Assembly: GCF_000621705.1 (NCBI RefSeq)
Contig: NZ_KK211332.1
Coordinates: forward strand, 186,001 to 250,000
Origin: Prolixibacter bellariivorans ATCC BAA-1284
GTDB taxonomy: Bacteria; Bacteroidota; Bacteroidia; Bacteroidales; Prolixibacteraceae
DNA length: 64,000 nt
Direction: 5' to 3'
Below, piece after piece: positions 54,820-62,876 of this stretch. The notes under the pieces are model-generated. The model saw nothing but the letters and a program-made list of their open reading frames with translations. It searched no databases and was not told where the DNA came from. The first letter of the stretch is position 1. Every line of letters begins with the position of its first letter. The position numbers and the translations under genes are program-made.

Positions 54820-55971
54820 CTATTCATATTTAATCCTGATGTTTGTTGGAACTCCTCTTACACCCGATTTATTAATACAAGTTGCAGTAATACTATTAAC
54901 TCCGGTTTCTAGTACAATATCAAGTTTGTTCTTAACAGTTAATGTTTGTTCGTTAAATGTTACTTCGTATTTTTCAAAGTCAATCATATTATTGTCAAAG
55001 CTCAATGTTAGCTTAGGTTTTGCAGCGAATAAAGGCATATTGTTATTGAAGTCTTCTACAGATTTAATAACACATTTTTTAAGTTCATTACTGGTTCTTT
55101 CATATTCTTCTTTTGTAAAGTCAATAATAATCATTGTTTGATTTATATTATAATACAGTTCTTTGTAATTATCAGTAAACACAGTTTTCCCCCAAGGCAA
55201 AGACTGGAATGTCAAATATTCATTTTTCCCTTCTAACATTAATGCCAACTCATACTGCAAAGAATCGTCCGTCTGCCTGATGCTTATATACCCCAGGTAA
55301 TTCGTTAAAAAATCTAAATATCCATCTTTCGATATGTTCTTCGTCGCATTTCCACTTCTAACCTTTACTTCTTGCAAGTAACCACCTTCCCTGGCCTTGA
55401 AAATCTCATATATGTTTAATGCAATTCCATTATAAGTAAGATAAACATTAAACTGAGGATCAAGAAATATCCATTTCTTTAATTCGTTCGACCATGCTTC
55501 GACGGCGACATGTCCCATTTCAGCACCCCCATATGCTGAATTACTGTTTTTCAAGCTTACAACACGAGATGTATGACCACATGCCAATAACACATCATTT
55601 AGAACCCTTGCATACTCGACACATCTGTATTTTTCACCATTTTTTGCATTTTGCAGTATCTCGTATGATGATAATGAATCTCCTGTTTTCCAACCATTGT
55701 GCTCCCATTGATTGCTGACCCAGTTCATCATATCAAAGAAAAAAGCAGATTCGGTACTAATATTTGCTGTAACATTCGATTCCATCATAGCATAGTCCTT
55801 CAGCTTCATGTACTCTTCTGATTTTTCAGGACTTACAGAAACGGTATTGTAAATTCTTTTGTTGAGTATGGGATTGTCAGATTCTACTATTTCAATTTTC
55901 TTAAAACTTTGTTGTCCAAGCAGGAACTGATATGATACTATTAAAGGCAGTAAAATAAATAGTCGTTTCAT
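54820..55971 (-). CDS. Transglutaminase-like exported protein
   Basis: A 383-residue protein with a signal peptide (about 1-19). The papain-like transglutaminase core lies at about 130-200: catalytic Cys in EKYRCVEYARVL, His in MGHVAVEAWS and Asp in IFLDPQFNVY. The C-terminal 100 residues are beta-rich and may be an Ig-like domain (SFDNNMIDFEKYEVTFNEQT). Such proteins act as proteases, peptide cross-linkers or cell-wall-associated enzymes; the role here is unknown. Cassette edges are GTTTGCTAAC (56094-56103) and GTTAGCAAAC (54783-54792). Confidence 0.82.
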   Translation of the reverse strand: MKRLFILLPLIVSYQFLLGQQSFKKIEIVESDNPILNKRIYNTVSVSPEKSEEYMKLKDYAMMESNVTANISTESAFFFDMMNWVSNQWEHNGWKTGDSLSSYEILQNAKNGEKYRCVEYARVLNDVLLACGHTSRVVSLKNSNSAYGGAEMGHVAVEAWSNELKKWIFLDPQFNVYLTYNGIALNIYEIFKAREGGYLQEVKVRSGNATKNISKDGYLDFLTNYLGYISIRQTDDSLQYELALMLEGKNEYLTFQSLPWGKTVFTDNYKELYYNINQTMIIIDFTKEEYERTSNELKKCVIKSVEDFNNNMPLFAAKPKLTLSFDNNMIDFEKYEVTFNEQTLTVKNKLDIVLETGVNSITATCINKSGVRGVPTNIRIKYE

Positions 55972-56093
55972 TTCTTATTAATCTTTATAATCATTTGTTT
56001 TATAATACAAATGCATCATTATTCGCAACATTAATATACCTGTTAGACCATTACCTTTGTTAAAAGGTTACACATCAATCGAAGAATTTAAAT

Positions 56094-56340
56094 GTTTGCT
56101 AACTAGTATGTATCATATAGGGTTGTTATTTCTCTTGTAACAAATTTTCAGGTGTTGTTACACCGACAAAATCAGGGGTATAACAACACCTGGTATGTTG
56201 AGTTGCCGAAAACCACATGGGTTGCTGCTCCCCTATACAAATGGGAAGCTGTTCTGCTACGTCACAAGCCCGATGATGAGTGGTCGAGTTTTTCTTTTCT
56301 CATTTCACTGGTTGTTAGGACACTCATAAGTTACCAAAAT
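56094..56340 (-). repeat. Long-type attC-like repeat, copy 4
   Basis: From GTTTGCTAAC to GTTACCAAAAT, 247 bp. It includes an extra inverted segment, CAGGTGTTGTTACACC/GGTATAACAACACCTG (56152-56195), not seen in the other copies, then GGGAAGCTGTTCTGCTACGTCAC and GTTGTTAGGACACTCATAA. No ORF. Together with the next two elements it accounts for the 658-base gene-free stretch. Confidence 0.68.
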
Positions 56341-56482
56341 CTTTTCAGTTTCATTTTTCGTTTGGAGAGAAATTCAGCTGGGGCAATGGTTGGCGGTTTA
56401 CTTTTCGCGCCGGTGTGGCGCCTGGCGGGCATTGGAGTGTGTTGGATTGTTTCGAAAACAGTTTCTTATGCGGTTTGGTAAC
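56330..56482 (-). mobile_element. 153-bp non-coding cassette, copy B
   Basis: Bounded by GTTACCAAA and TTTGGTAAC, a 9-bp perfect inverted pair. It matches copy A at 54513-54665 over almost its full length, with most differences in the centre (GCGCCGGTGTGGCGCCTGGC here, GCGCCGGAGTATCGCTTCGT there). No coding potential on the cassette strand. Confidence 0.68.
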
Positions 56483-56624
56483 GGTTGGTACATGTTGTCG
56501 GGGCGTTCCGATACTTCGGAATCGGGGAGCGTTCCTGTCCGAAGGACACGGAACTGCGATGCGAGAATCCGCAGTTGGCGTACCACCAAACCCCGCCCTG
56601 CAATATGTACCGTGTTGTGCCGTC
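56472..56624 (-). repeat. attC-like site after the 211-residue lipoprotein gene
   Basis: Left arm GGTACATGTTGTCGGGGCG (56487-56505), right arm CCCCGCCCTGCAATATGTACC (56591-56611), complementary apart from three or four bulged bases. Outer boxes are GGTTTGGTAAC and GTTGTGCCG. Loop contains CCGATACTTCGGAATCGG, itself a hairpin, and CGAGAATCCGCAG. Confidence 0.75.
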
Positions 56625-56629
56625 GTAGT

Positions 56630-57265
56630 TCATTTTATTTTTTCACTTAATAAATCAATCAAGTCTTTTCTTTTAGTTGAGTCAGGATAAGTAAGAGCAA
56701 TATTCAAATAAAAATCTTTCTCTTTTCGTGTCATATAATCCTGATATATTATTCCTTTTTCGGTTTGAAATTCAGTATGAAATGAGATATAGTTTTTACC
56801 TGAAATAACTATCGTGTCAAATCCGCTTGAAAATTTCATTGGTAATTGATATCTAATCATTTCTTGTTTTGTCCTTTTTAAATAGTCCAACTCTGATGAA
56901 TATTCATTCTTATTTGCAGGTTTCTCCGCATTCAAGATTATTGTCTGTCTTGCAAAAGTCGAATCAGCGATTGATTTATCCGAAAACATTAACAAATTCA
57001 ATAAAACATTGTCAGATTCTTCAACGGTCTCTTTGGTTTGATTGTAATCCTTTCCCTTTTCAGAAAATGCATCGTAATATTCTCTGGGGTATACATACCA
57101 ATCATTCGGAATAGTCAAGTTTATACTAAAATAGTCATTTGTGTAAATTGAATCAGTTAATGTTCCAATAGAATATTTCTCATTAGTTGACTGATTTCCA
57201 TTTTGGCATGAAGTCAATAAAACGATAATTATTAGTCCAAAAAATCCTTTAATCTTAAGTTTCAT
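56630..57265 (-). CDS. Lipoprotein of unknown function
   Basis: About 211 residues from ATG at 57265 (MKLKIKGFFG). The frame opens earlier at a TTG inside the attC-like site, which I reject. Lipobox LLTSC (Cys20). The mature part looks like a PsbP/DUF1795-type alpha-beta fold: DYFSINLTIPNDWYVYPREY, a central region with a Lys-rich helix, and KNYISFHTEFQTEKGIIYQD. No catalytic motif seen. Typical cassette cargo, with the start about 30 bases after the upstream attC-like site. Confidence 0.68.
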   Translation of the reverse strand: MKLKIKGFFGLIIIVLLTSCQNGNQSTNEKYSIGTLTDSIYTNDYFSINLTIPNDWYVYPREYYDAFSEKGKDYNQTKETVEESDNVLLNLLMFSDKSIADSTFARQTIILNAEKPANKNEYSSELDYLKRTKQEMIRYQLPMKFSSGFDTIVISGKNYISFHTEFQTEKGIIYQDYMTRKEKDFYLNIALTYPDSTKRKDLIDLLSEKIK

Positions 57266-57288
57266 TTTAGTAGGTCTCTTTTTTGCTA

Positions 57289-57428
57289 TGCCGTACAACG
57301 GTCACTTGTAAGTTGTCGTTGCGGATTTCGAAGAGCGTCAGTGTCCGATAGAACATGACGGTCAAGAAAGGAGCAGAGACAACGCACACCACTGCACCCG
57401 CAATGCAATTTGCAATTTGTTGGCGGCA
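57289..57428 (-). repeat. attC-like site, short type, after the HEPN-motif gene
   Basis: 140 bp from TGCCGTACAAC to GTTGGCGGCA. Left arm CACTTGTAAGTTGTCGTTGCGG and right arm CCGCAATGCAATTTGCAATTTG pair at about two thirds of positions with unpaired bases, as in attC hairpins. GTTGGCGGCA is the exact complement of TGCCGCCAAC at 58154, the other end of the cassette. Confidence 0.78.
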
Positions 57429-57439
57429 GTTGTTTATGT

Positions 57440-58102
57440 TCATTCCTCATGATTAGATTTGAAAATACCTATTTCTCTTTTTGAGTCTTCATCATTTATC
57501 ACAATGAAGTCAGTCAAATTTTTGTCAATTGCGGTATGAACCAGATTGTCTGTAAATATTTTTGTAAAAACATCTTGTGTGATAGAACAAAGTCGGTTGA
57601 CATTCAAAATAACATGGTCGCTCTCAATGTAAAATAGTTCAGTCCGAGAGTCGAGACTTGAATCATAGGTTATCCCAATCTTTTGTCCTTTTGGGAAAAA
57701 TCCATGCATTAATCCGTTTCGATAAATAGACCGAAGAAGTTTTAGCTCATTGTCACTAATAGGGGTTGAAGCATAGTCAAAGAACAGTTTGGCACTATTA
57801 TAAAAATCTCTTCGATAACCAGTCGGATTAATTAATGACCCCAATATTTCAATGCTGGATAAGCACGTCATTGCTAGGGGAATACTACATCGTGATGGCT
57901 GTTCTCCATATGTGTAAAAAATGGTAGTGTCAGGATTCAGTGTTGTTTTTAATTGATTCCTGTCATATAGACCATTTCTAACACCCTCAAGATATTCGTT
58001 CTCTCCATTGCTTGCTATCAATAGAAGATTTGAGATATCCTTTTGTACGGTTTCAATAAAAAACGCAAGGTATTGTCTTACTTCATGATTTATAGATGTC
58101 AT
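57440..58102 (-). CDS. HEPN-motif cassette protein, unknown function
   Basis: A 220-residue cytoplasmic protein without TM segments. Helical in its first two thirds, with LLRSIYRNGLMHGFFPKG at about 125-142. RNGLMH fits the R-N-x3-H (Rx4-6H) motif of HEPN ribonucleases, and its position at a helix end is typical. The C-terminal part (IESDHVILNVNRLCSITQDV) is a beta-alpha region. HEPN proteins are common RNA-cutting effectors in defence and toxin systems, but a six-residue motif alone is limited evidence. The cassette is precisely bounded by TGCCGCCAAC and GTTGGCGGCA. Confidence 0.65.
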   Translation of the reverse strand: MTSINHEVRQYLAFFIETVQKDISNLLLIASNGENEYLEGVRNGLYDRNQLKTTLNPDTTIFYTYGEQPSRCSIPLAMTCLSSIEILGSLINPTGYRRDFYNSAKLFFDYASTPISDNELKLLRSIYRNGLMHGFFPKGQKIGITYDSSLDSRTELFYIESDHVILNVNRLCSITQDVFTKIFTDNLVHTAIDKNLTDFIVINDEDSKREIGIFKSNHEE

Positions 58103-58153
58103 GTCCTTTATTTTTTAATAAGTTGTCAAATTCAACGAAACGAATTCCACAAT

Positions 58154-58292
58154 TGCCGCCAACGGTCACTTGTATATGGTCGGGCGGGATTTCTGGAAGA
58201 AATCGTGTCAGACCCGCAGGAGGTGGCAACACTGGTTTGACTTGTCAAACCGAGATAAAACCCGCCTGCCATATGACAAATTGTTATAAGCC
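58154..58292 (-). repeat. attC-like site after the DUF4304-like gene
   Basis: From TGCCGCCAAC to GTTATAAGCC. Left arm CTTGTATATGGTCGGGCGGG, right arm CCCGCCTGCCATATGACAA; they pair except for two or three extrahelical bases. An inner CTTCTGG/CGATTTC loop and a TTTGACTTGTCAAA hairpin follow. This is the clearest attC-like fold in the window. Confidence 0.8.
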
Positions 58293-58297
58293 GTTTT

Positions 58298-58924
58298 TTA
58301 TTCATTCGTTATTAGCTTTCGTATTTTATCTTTCACGGTCAAATTTGTAATCACCTTGTCAAATATTTTCATTGACTCGTCTGTTTGTCCAATTTTTGCA
58401 AGGAGAAACATTAAAACATATTGAGGATTCGGATGATGAAATCTATAATATGCTTTCTGACTGTTTATCTGATTATTCGCAATTTCAATCAAACCTGTCA
58501 GACTATCGCAGCTTAAAAACCATTTTTGAATTTTGTCCTGATTTTTTAAGAACAGATTTTTAAGCGATTTTTCGAATGTTATTTTTCCCCAATGAGATGC
58601 AACTCCATCTGTCATTTTCTTACCATCAAAAGAATTTGCATATTCTTCGGTAGAGTCAAATAGATGCAATGAAATTGATTTCTCAGTTCTATTCCATTTT
58701 AAAGAATTTGCTGAAATCATAGGTACAAAGTCAAGGCAAACTCCCCAAATTAATGTTCCATGTTCTCCTTTTAAATTTTCATATTTCACAATTTTTCTAA
58801 TTCCATTTTGCCAGTCTGTGAACCACAAATATTCGCCATTTGATTTAAATCCATAATCCGTTAGCGAGGGAGTCAATATTGAATTTAAAATCTCGATTTT
58901 AGTATTTGTATCAACCAAATTCAT
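58298..58924 (-). CDS. DUF4304-like cassette protein
   Basis: About 208 residues from ATG at 58924 (MNLVDTNTK). The ORF extends 11 codons to a TTG next to the cassette edge. The N-terminal half resembles DUF4304: an early helix IEILNSILTPSLTDYGFK, SNGEYLWFTDWQNGIRKIVK, and a hydrophobic strand TLIWGVCLDFVPMIS. The second half is helical (LLAKIGQTDESMKIFDKVI), perhaps a TPR-like tail. Function unknown. Cassette edges GGCTTATAAC (58961-58970) and GTTATAAGCC (58283-58292) are exact complements. Confidence 0.68.
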   Translation of the reverse strand: MNLVDTNTKIEILNSILTPSLTDYGFKSNGEYLWFTDWQNGIRKIVKYENLKGEHGTLIWGVCLDFVPMISANSLKWNRTEKSISLHLFDSTEEYANSFDGKKMTDGVASHWGKITFEKSLKNLFLKNQDKIQKWFLSCDSLTGLIEIANNQINSQKAYYRFHHPNPQYVLMFLLAKIGQTDESMKIFDKVITNLTVKDKIRKLITNE

Positions 58925-58960
58925 ATTCGATAATGTCGTGATATTTGCGTTTTTCAAAAT

Positions 58961-59252
58961 GGCTTATAACTAGTTTATATGTGTACTAAAACTACTCAAT
59001 ATCTCTATTAAGGGAGTGTTATGTGTACCTTTTGTGTTGAATTGTCAAAAACAATATGAGTTGCTGCTCCCCCATCCAAATGGGAAGCTGTTCTGCTAAG
59101 TCACAAGCCCGAAGATGAATGGTCGAATTTACTGTCTTCATTTTGTTGGATTTATGGTGCATCCAAGTTAACAAAATCTTTTCAGTTTTGGGTGGATGGG
59201 GTTTCGGGCTGGTGAGGTGGTTGGAGATTTGGGAAAAGGGATGGGTACCTGT
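58961..59252 (-). repeat. Long-type attC-like repeat plus common block, copy 5
   Basis: Starts with GGCTTATAAC, then ATATGTGTACTAAAACTAC, ATATCTCTATTAAGGGAGTG, GGGAAGCTGTTCTGCTAAGTC and GGTCGAATTTACTGTCTTC, then GGTGCATCCAAGTTAACAAAA and GATGGGGTTTCGGGCTGGTG. All blocks recur in the other copies in the same order. Confidence 0.68.
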
Positions 59253-60794
59253 TTATTCAAACAGTGGTACCACGTCTTCTATCACCATCGGGACTTTTTG
59301 ATGGGCCATGCCATTTTCTTCATTGTAATCGGACGACGTAGCTACGACCACCATGTTCAGGTCTCTGATGACCATGATGTACTGTCCGCCATAGCCCAGC
59401 GCCAGGAACATATCGTGTTCGTCGCGGCTGCCATGCACCGGATGCTTCCACCACGAGCGGTTGCTTTTCGACCGGCACCACCACTGGTAGCCGTAGTCGA
59501 AGAAGGGACTCTCGGCAACATGGGGTTGGGTCGACTCGGCAATCCATTCCTTCGGGACGATTTGTTCGCCATTCCAATTACCGTTATTTAAAACCAGCAA
59601 ACCAATTTTAGCCATATCTCCCGGAAGCATACGCAGGTCGCTTGCGCAGCGCACCACACCATTTTCTCTTTCCCATTCAAAATTTGAAATACCCAGCTTG
59701 TTGAACAGCACCTCTTGGGCCAATTCATCCGCCTGCTTGTTTTCCAGCGAGTAGATGATATCGCCCATCAGATTGGTACAATTACCATTGTATTTGAATT
59801 TCTCCCCCGGAGCGGATACCATGGGCAGACTGAGTATTTTTTGCGCCTCTTCGTCAGGACTGTGTGCATCAAAGTCATCCTCGTCCGTAAATCCGGGCGT
59901 CATGGTTAAAACATGTTTCAGTGTGATCTTCTCTTTCTCCGGTGTTTTTAATGAATCATACTGCGGAAAGAAACTAAAAACCGGCTGGTCCACATCCATT
60001 TTGTTGTGCCGATTCAGTGCTATTCCCAGCAGCAATGAAGTGACACTCTTTGTGCAGGAGTGGATGGGGTGAAGATGGGTCCGGTTGTAGCCGTAAAAAT
60101 ATTCCTCCAGCACCAGTTTCCGATCTTTCAGCACCAAGATGGATTCCAGACGGCCGAACTTCTGCTTGATGATTCTTTCCATCAACCGGTAAAAGGCCGT
60201 GGTATCTTTTACATAGTCAAGCAATGAAGCAGTCTGCAGGTAACGATCCAGTTGTTCGGGCTGGTGATATTGATACACCATGCTTCCATGCACATCGGCA
60301 GGACGGGGAAAGAACAGCCTGTTTTCATCGGTCTGCTCATCGCGAACGAAATCGAGTTTATTCTCATGAACCCGGTTTGTTGTATCGCCCCAGGCATCGG
60401 AATAAGCGACTCCGGTAATCGTCTTCCTATCCTTACCGACGACTCCCCGGTAAACCGCTCCTTCGTTGTAAACAATCTCCAGCTGACGGGTACTGTCGGT
60501 ATAGGTCACGCTCTTGATGGGCCAATCATCATAAAACCGTTTATCCCACAGGAAACACCCTTGTACCTTCAGGTCACCATACGCCTCTCCGCTGATTCTG
60601 ATAACCGGTTCCAGAGTGCCGTTGGGAAACTTCAGGGCTGTCTCCGGTGTGACCCGCCACAGTCCGTCGATGGAAACGTAGTGCTTATTGTGTACCGGCT
60701 GAGCTTGTTTTGCTTCCGGGCGTCCGGTTGGTTGGCAACCGGTAAGAAAAATGAAAACCCCAATGGCGATGAAAACACAGGTTGCTTTGTTCAT
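59253..60794 (-). CDS. Serine hydrolase lipoprotein (beta-lactamase/class C family)
   Basis: About 513 residues from ATG at 60794 (MNKATCVFIA), which gives lipobox LTGC; the longer frame adds 15 residues of no signal value. N-terminal domain (about 30-150) is beta-rich. The penicillin-binding-protein-like domain has the SxxK motif in HSCTKSVTSLLLG, then FKYNGNCTNLMG and YGYQWWCR. Members act as esterases, peptidases or lactamases. Base composition is chromosomal rather than AT-rich. A small GGTACC hairpin overlaps the stop codon. Confidence 0.85.
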   Translation of the reverse strand: MNKATCVFIAIGVFIFLTGCQPTGRPEAKQAQPVHNKHYVSIDGLWRVTPETALKFPNGTLEPVIRISGEAYGDLKVQGCFLWDKRFYDDWPIKSVTYTDSTRQLEIVYNEGAVYRGVVGKDRKTITGVAYSDAWGDTTNRVHENKLDFVRDEQTDENRLFFPRPADVHGSMVYQYHQPEQLDRYLQTASLLDYVKDTTAFYRLMERIIKQKFGRLESILVLKDRKLVLEEYFYGYNRTHLHPIHSCTKSVTSLLLGIALNRHNKMDVDQPVFSFFPQYDSLKTPEKEKITLKHVLTMTPGFTDEDDFDAHSPDEEAQKILSLPMVSAPGEKFKYNGNCTNLMGDIIYSLENKQADELAQEVLFNKLGISNFEWERENGVVRCASDLRMLPGDMAKIGLLVLNNGNWNGEQIVPKEWIAESTQPHVAESPFFDYGYQWWCRSKSNRSWWKHPVHGSRDEHDMFLALGYGGQYIMVIRDLNMVVVATSSDYNEENGMAHQKVPMVIEDVVPLFE

Positions 60795-60839
60795 GATACG
60801 AGTTGTTTTAACAGGTAAGGCTTGTCTTCCGTCGTACAT

Positions 60840-61465
60840 ACAGCATGATAACTGATCCGTTCTTTCGTTCGCATTTCACTGGCTGTTAGGTTACAACAAG
60901 TTAACGAAATTTCTCCGGCTTTCCGATGGATGGGGTTTCGGAGCGGTGAGATGGTCAAAAGGACAACAAAGGAAATAGTTTCAATGTGGCTACACCACCA
61001 TTGCGCTCGAAACAGCGAATGTATTTCAATCATGTCCGTCACACGATCGCTATCTCACACACGTTTCCCTACCTGGGGCTCACACCCCGGGCTAATAAGA
61101 TTTCATCCCTCCGGGATTTAACTCAGATATATGAGGCGCAGGTTATTTATGTTTTGTGTTCGACAATGCTAAGTCCTCCACTTCGCCGGTAGGCGAAAAG
61201 TGCGTGAGCCCGTCAAAGTCGCCCGGGCAGGAGAAGGCGGGAGCGGTTTTTTTAGGGGATTCAGGTCGTGGGCCGGAAAGAAAAAACCGTGACGCGGGCA
61301 GAAGGATCACTTTGACTTGTTCTTTTCGTTCTTTTGGAACAAGCCAAAAGGACAAAGTGGTTTCTACTATTCGGCTTCGATGGACGTATCCTCTTTGTTT
61401 CCTTAGTGGTAAAAAATAGTAACCGCACCCCGACAGTTATCAGGGTGAACACGGAACGGTGTTCC
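60840..61465. other. Gene-free 626-base interval rich in repeats
   Basis: No credible gene. 60875-60960 carries the common block GGCTGTTAGG...AAGTTAACGAAAT, GATGGGGTTTCGGAGCGGTG. 61070-61130 has CTGGGGCTCACACCCCGGG and CATCCCTCCGGGATTTA, two hairpins common in Bacteroidota intergenic DNA. 61310-61430 has GGAACAAGCCAAAAGGACAA, another frequent non-coding motif. GGTGAACACGGAACGGTGTTCC lies at the end, just after the ICMT-like stop codon. Confidence 0.6.
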
Positions 61466-62185
61466 TTAATAGATACCGGGAAACAACCGGTAACGCACGC
61501 GGCGTGCATAATCGCGGTACCCCGGCAATTCTTCCTGTAACGTCTGGTCTTCCAGCCGGGTCCTTATCACGGCAATGATCAGGGCGACTATCACCGGAAT
61601 GATGGTCCAGGCGGACCCCAGCGCCAGTACAATGCCGGGCAGCGCCAACATATTCCCGGCATACCCCGGATGCCGCACGATCCGGTACGGACCGCTGTCA
61701 CAAACCTGGTGTCCCCGGTCGGTCTGAATACGTACCATGGTTGAAAAGAAGCGGTTTTCGACCATCGCCCATCCCCCGAATGCGTATCCAAGTGCTACGA
61801 AGAGGAAGCCGACGATATTGAGCCATATCGGAAACTGGGGTGACCACTCCAGGCGGTGATCGAGCCCCGCCACAATGTATAAGGGGAACGATATGCTCAG
61901 TATCATTAATGGAGCCAATACTTTGTCCCACGATTTCACATCCTGGTCTTTTCCAAATTTGCCCCGTTCGGCCAGTAATCCCGGATGCCTCTTTTCGGCC
62001 CACAACCGCGGACCGATGGCCGCTACCGTGATCAGCGCTGAATACAACCATCCCTGCCACCAACCCAAATCCCAGGCGCTTAACATGAGCACCAGCGGTA
62101 CCAGGAGATACGTAATGATTAATCCAGCCAAATATTTGGTGCTTACTGATTGAGGTGCCTTTTGATCAACCTTCTTCGATGCCAT
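61466..62185 (-). CDS. Isoprenylcysteine methyltransferase-like membrane protein (ICMT/PEMT family)
   Basis: A 239-residue protein with about five or six TM helices. The C-terminal signature GPYRIVRHPGYAGNMLALPG (about 166-185) is followed by IRTRLEDQTLQEELPGYRDY and ARRVRYRLFPGIY, the SAM-binding end of the ICMT family. In bacteria these proteins methylate unknown small or lipid substrates; protein prenylation is not involved. It lies beside repeat DNA on both sides but its GC content is chromosomal. Confidence 0.88.
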   Translation of the reverse strand: MASKKVDQKAPQSVSTKYLAGLIITYLLVPLVLMLSAWDLGWWQGWLYSALITVAAIGPRLWAEKRHPGLLAERGKFGKDQDVKSWDKVLAPLMILSISFPLYIVAGLDHRLEWSPQFPIWLNIVGFLFVALGYAFGGWAMVENRFFSTMVRIQTDRGHQVCDSGPYRIVRHPGYAGNMLALPGIVLALGSAWTIIPVIVALIIAVIRTRLEDQTLQEELPGYRDYARRVRYRLFPGIY

Positions 62186-62421
62186 AGCGATTCCTCCTTA
62201 TTCAATGGTGTGTCTTTGCAATCCAGACAGAACGATGATTGGTCCGTTTTCCGTTCTCATTTCGCTGGTTGTTAGGACACTCATAAGTTACCAAAATCTT
62301 TTCAATTTTGGGTGGATGGGGGTCCGGGCTGGTAGGATGGTTGGAAATTTGGGGAAGGAACAACTTGAATTAGCAGAACCGGAAGCACGGGCCGAACGCT
62401 TAATTGTTGGCATCAGTCTAC
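62186..62421. repeat. Common intergenic block, last copy
   Basis: CGCTGGTTGTTAGGACACTCA (62263-62283) followed by TAAGTTACCAAAATC and GGGTGGATGGGGGTCCGGGC. It is identical at its left to 56305-56340. It marks the right end of the repeat-rich region; no gene. Confidence 0.6.
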
Positions 62422-62875
62422 CTACCGATGCGTTTTATTCAATAGTTCGTTCAACCCTAAAAAGCCGAGCCACAACTTTTGTTGAAGATCAGTTTTACCC
62501 GACTCATGAATTAATCGCAATTGTTTACTATTGGTACTTGCATGAATTCCGGCAAACTCCAGGTATTTGCTTAATGGAACTTCGTCTGTTCCATTTATAT
62601 AGGCATTCATAAATCCAGTGAAATCTGTATGAGCAAGTAAATTGGCTTGATTTAGTATGTCCTGGTTGCCAATTAAGGTATCGGTTCCTGCTGTTTCTTT
62701 GTAGAAAAACTGCATCAGGTTATCTAAACTGCGAGCATTCTCTGTGTTATGCCTAATTTGCATATCGACACAGATTCCGGCAAACAGACCACCTCCATAA
62801 ACAAGTCCCCAATGGTTATCCTTATCAAAACCCTTATTGGTTATACCGTTTGCTACTTGTTGGGTTTTATTGATT
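62422..62875 (-). pseudogene. C-terminal remnant of an M61-like metallopeptidase
   Basis: The frame NHWGLVYGGGLFAGICVDMQ, RHNTENARSLDNLMQFFYKE and FMNAYINGTDEVPLSKYLEF matches the C-terminal region of M61 glycyl-aminopeptidase-like proteins. It runs from the stop at 62422 up to overlap with the LytTR gene end at 62877. The HExxH catalytic part and the N-terminus are absent. An ATG at 62763 could start a 113-residue product, but the conserved sequence continues upstream of it, so this is a truncated gene. Confidence 0.7.
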
Positions 62876-62876
62876 T

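Larger units (their letters stand above)
44963..62350. mobile_element. Integron-like gene-cassette array without visible integrase
   Basis: From 45 to 62 kb almost every gene is a single, mostly AT-rich minus-strand ORF followed by a 140-250 bp structured repeat. The repeats have imperfect 15-25 bp inverted arms and outer GTT/AAC boxes, as attC sites do. The two ends of individual units match each other: TGCCGCCAAC/GTTGGCGGCA, GGCTTATAAC/GTTATAAGCC, GTTTGCTAAC/GTTAGCAAAC and a 13/14 match around the DUF6624 gene. In integrons the cassette's first bases and its R'' box are complementary in just this way. No intI gene is in the window. The R boxes fit the strict GTTRRRY consensus only in part. 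Confidence 0.72.

Noticed and set aside
61334-61540. Small ORF reading EQAKRTKW
   Set aside because: This stretch resembles a widespread non-coding intergenic motif of Bacteroidota and overlaps repeat DNA.
49397-62350. Insertion sequence or transposon family behind the 45-62 kb repeats
   Set aside because: No transposase ORF, no target-site duplications seen, and the edges differ from unit to unit while matching within a unit.
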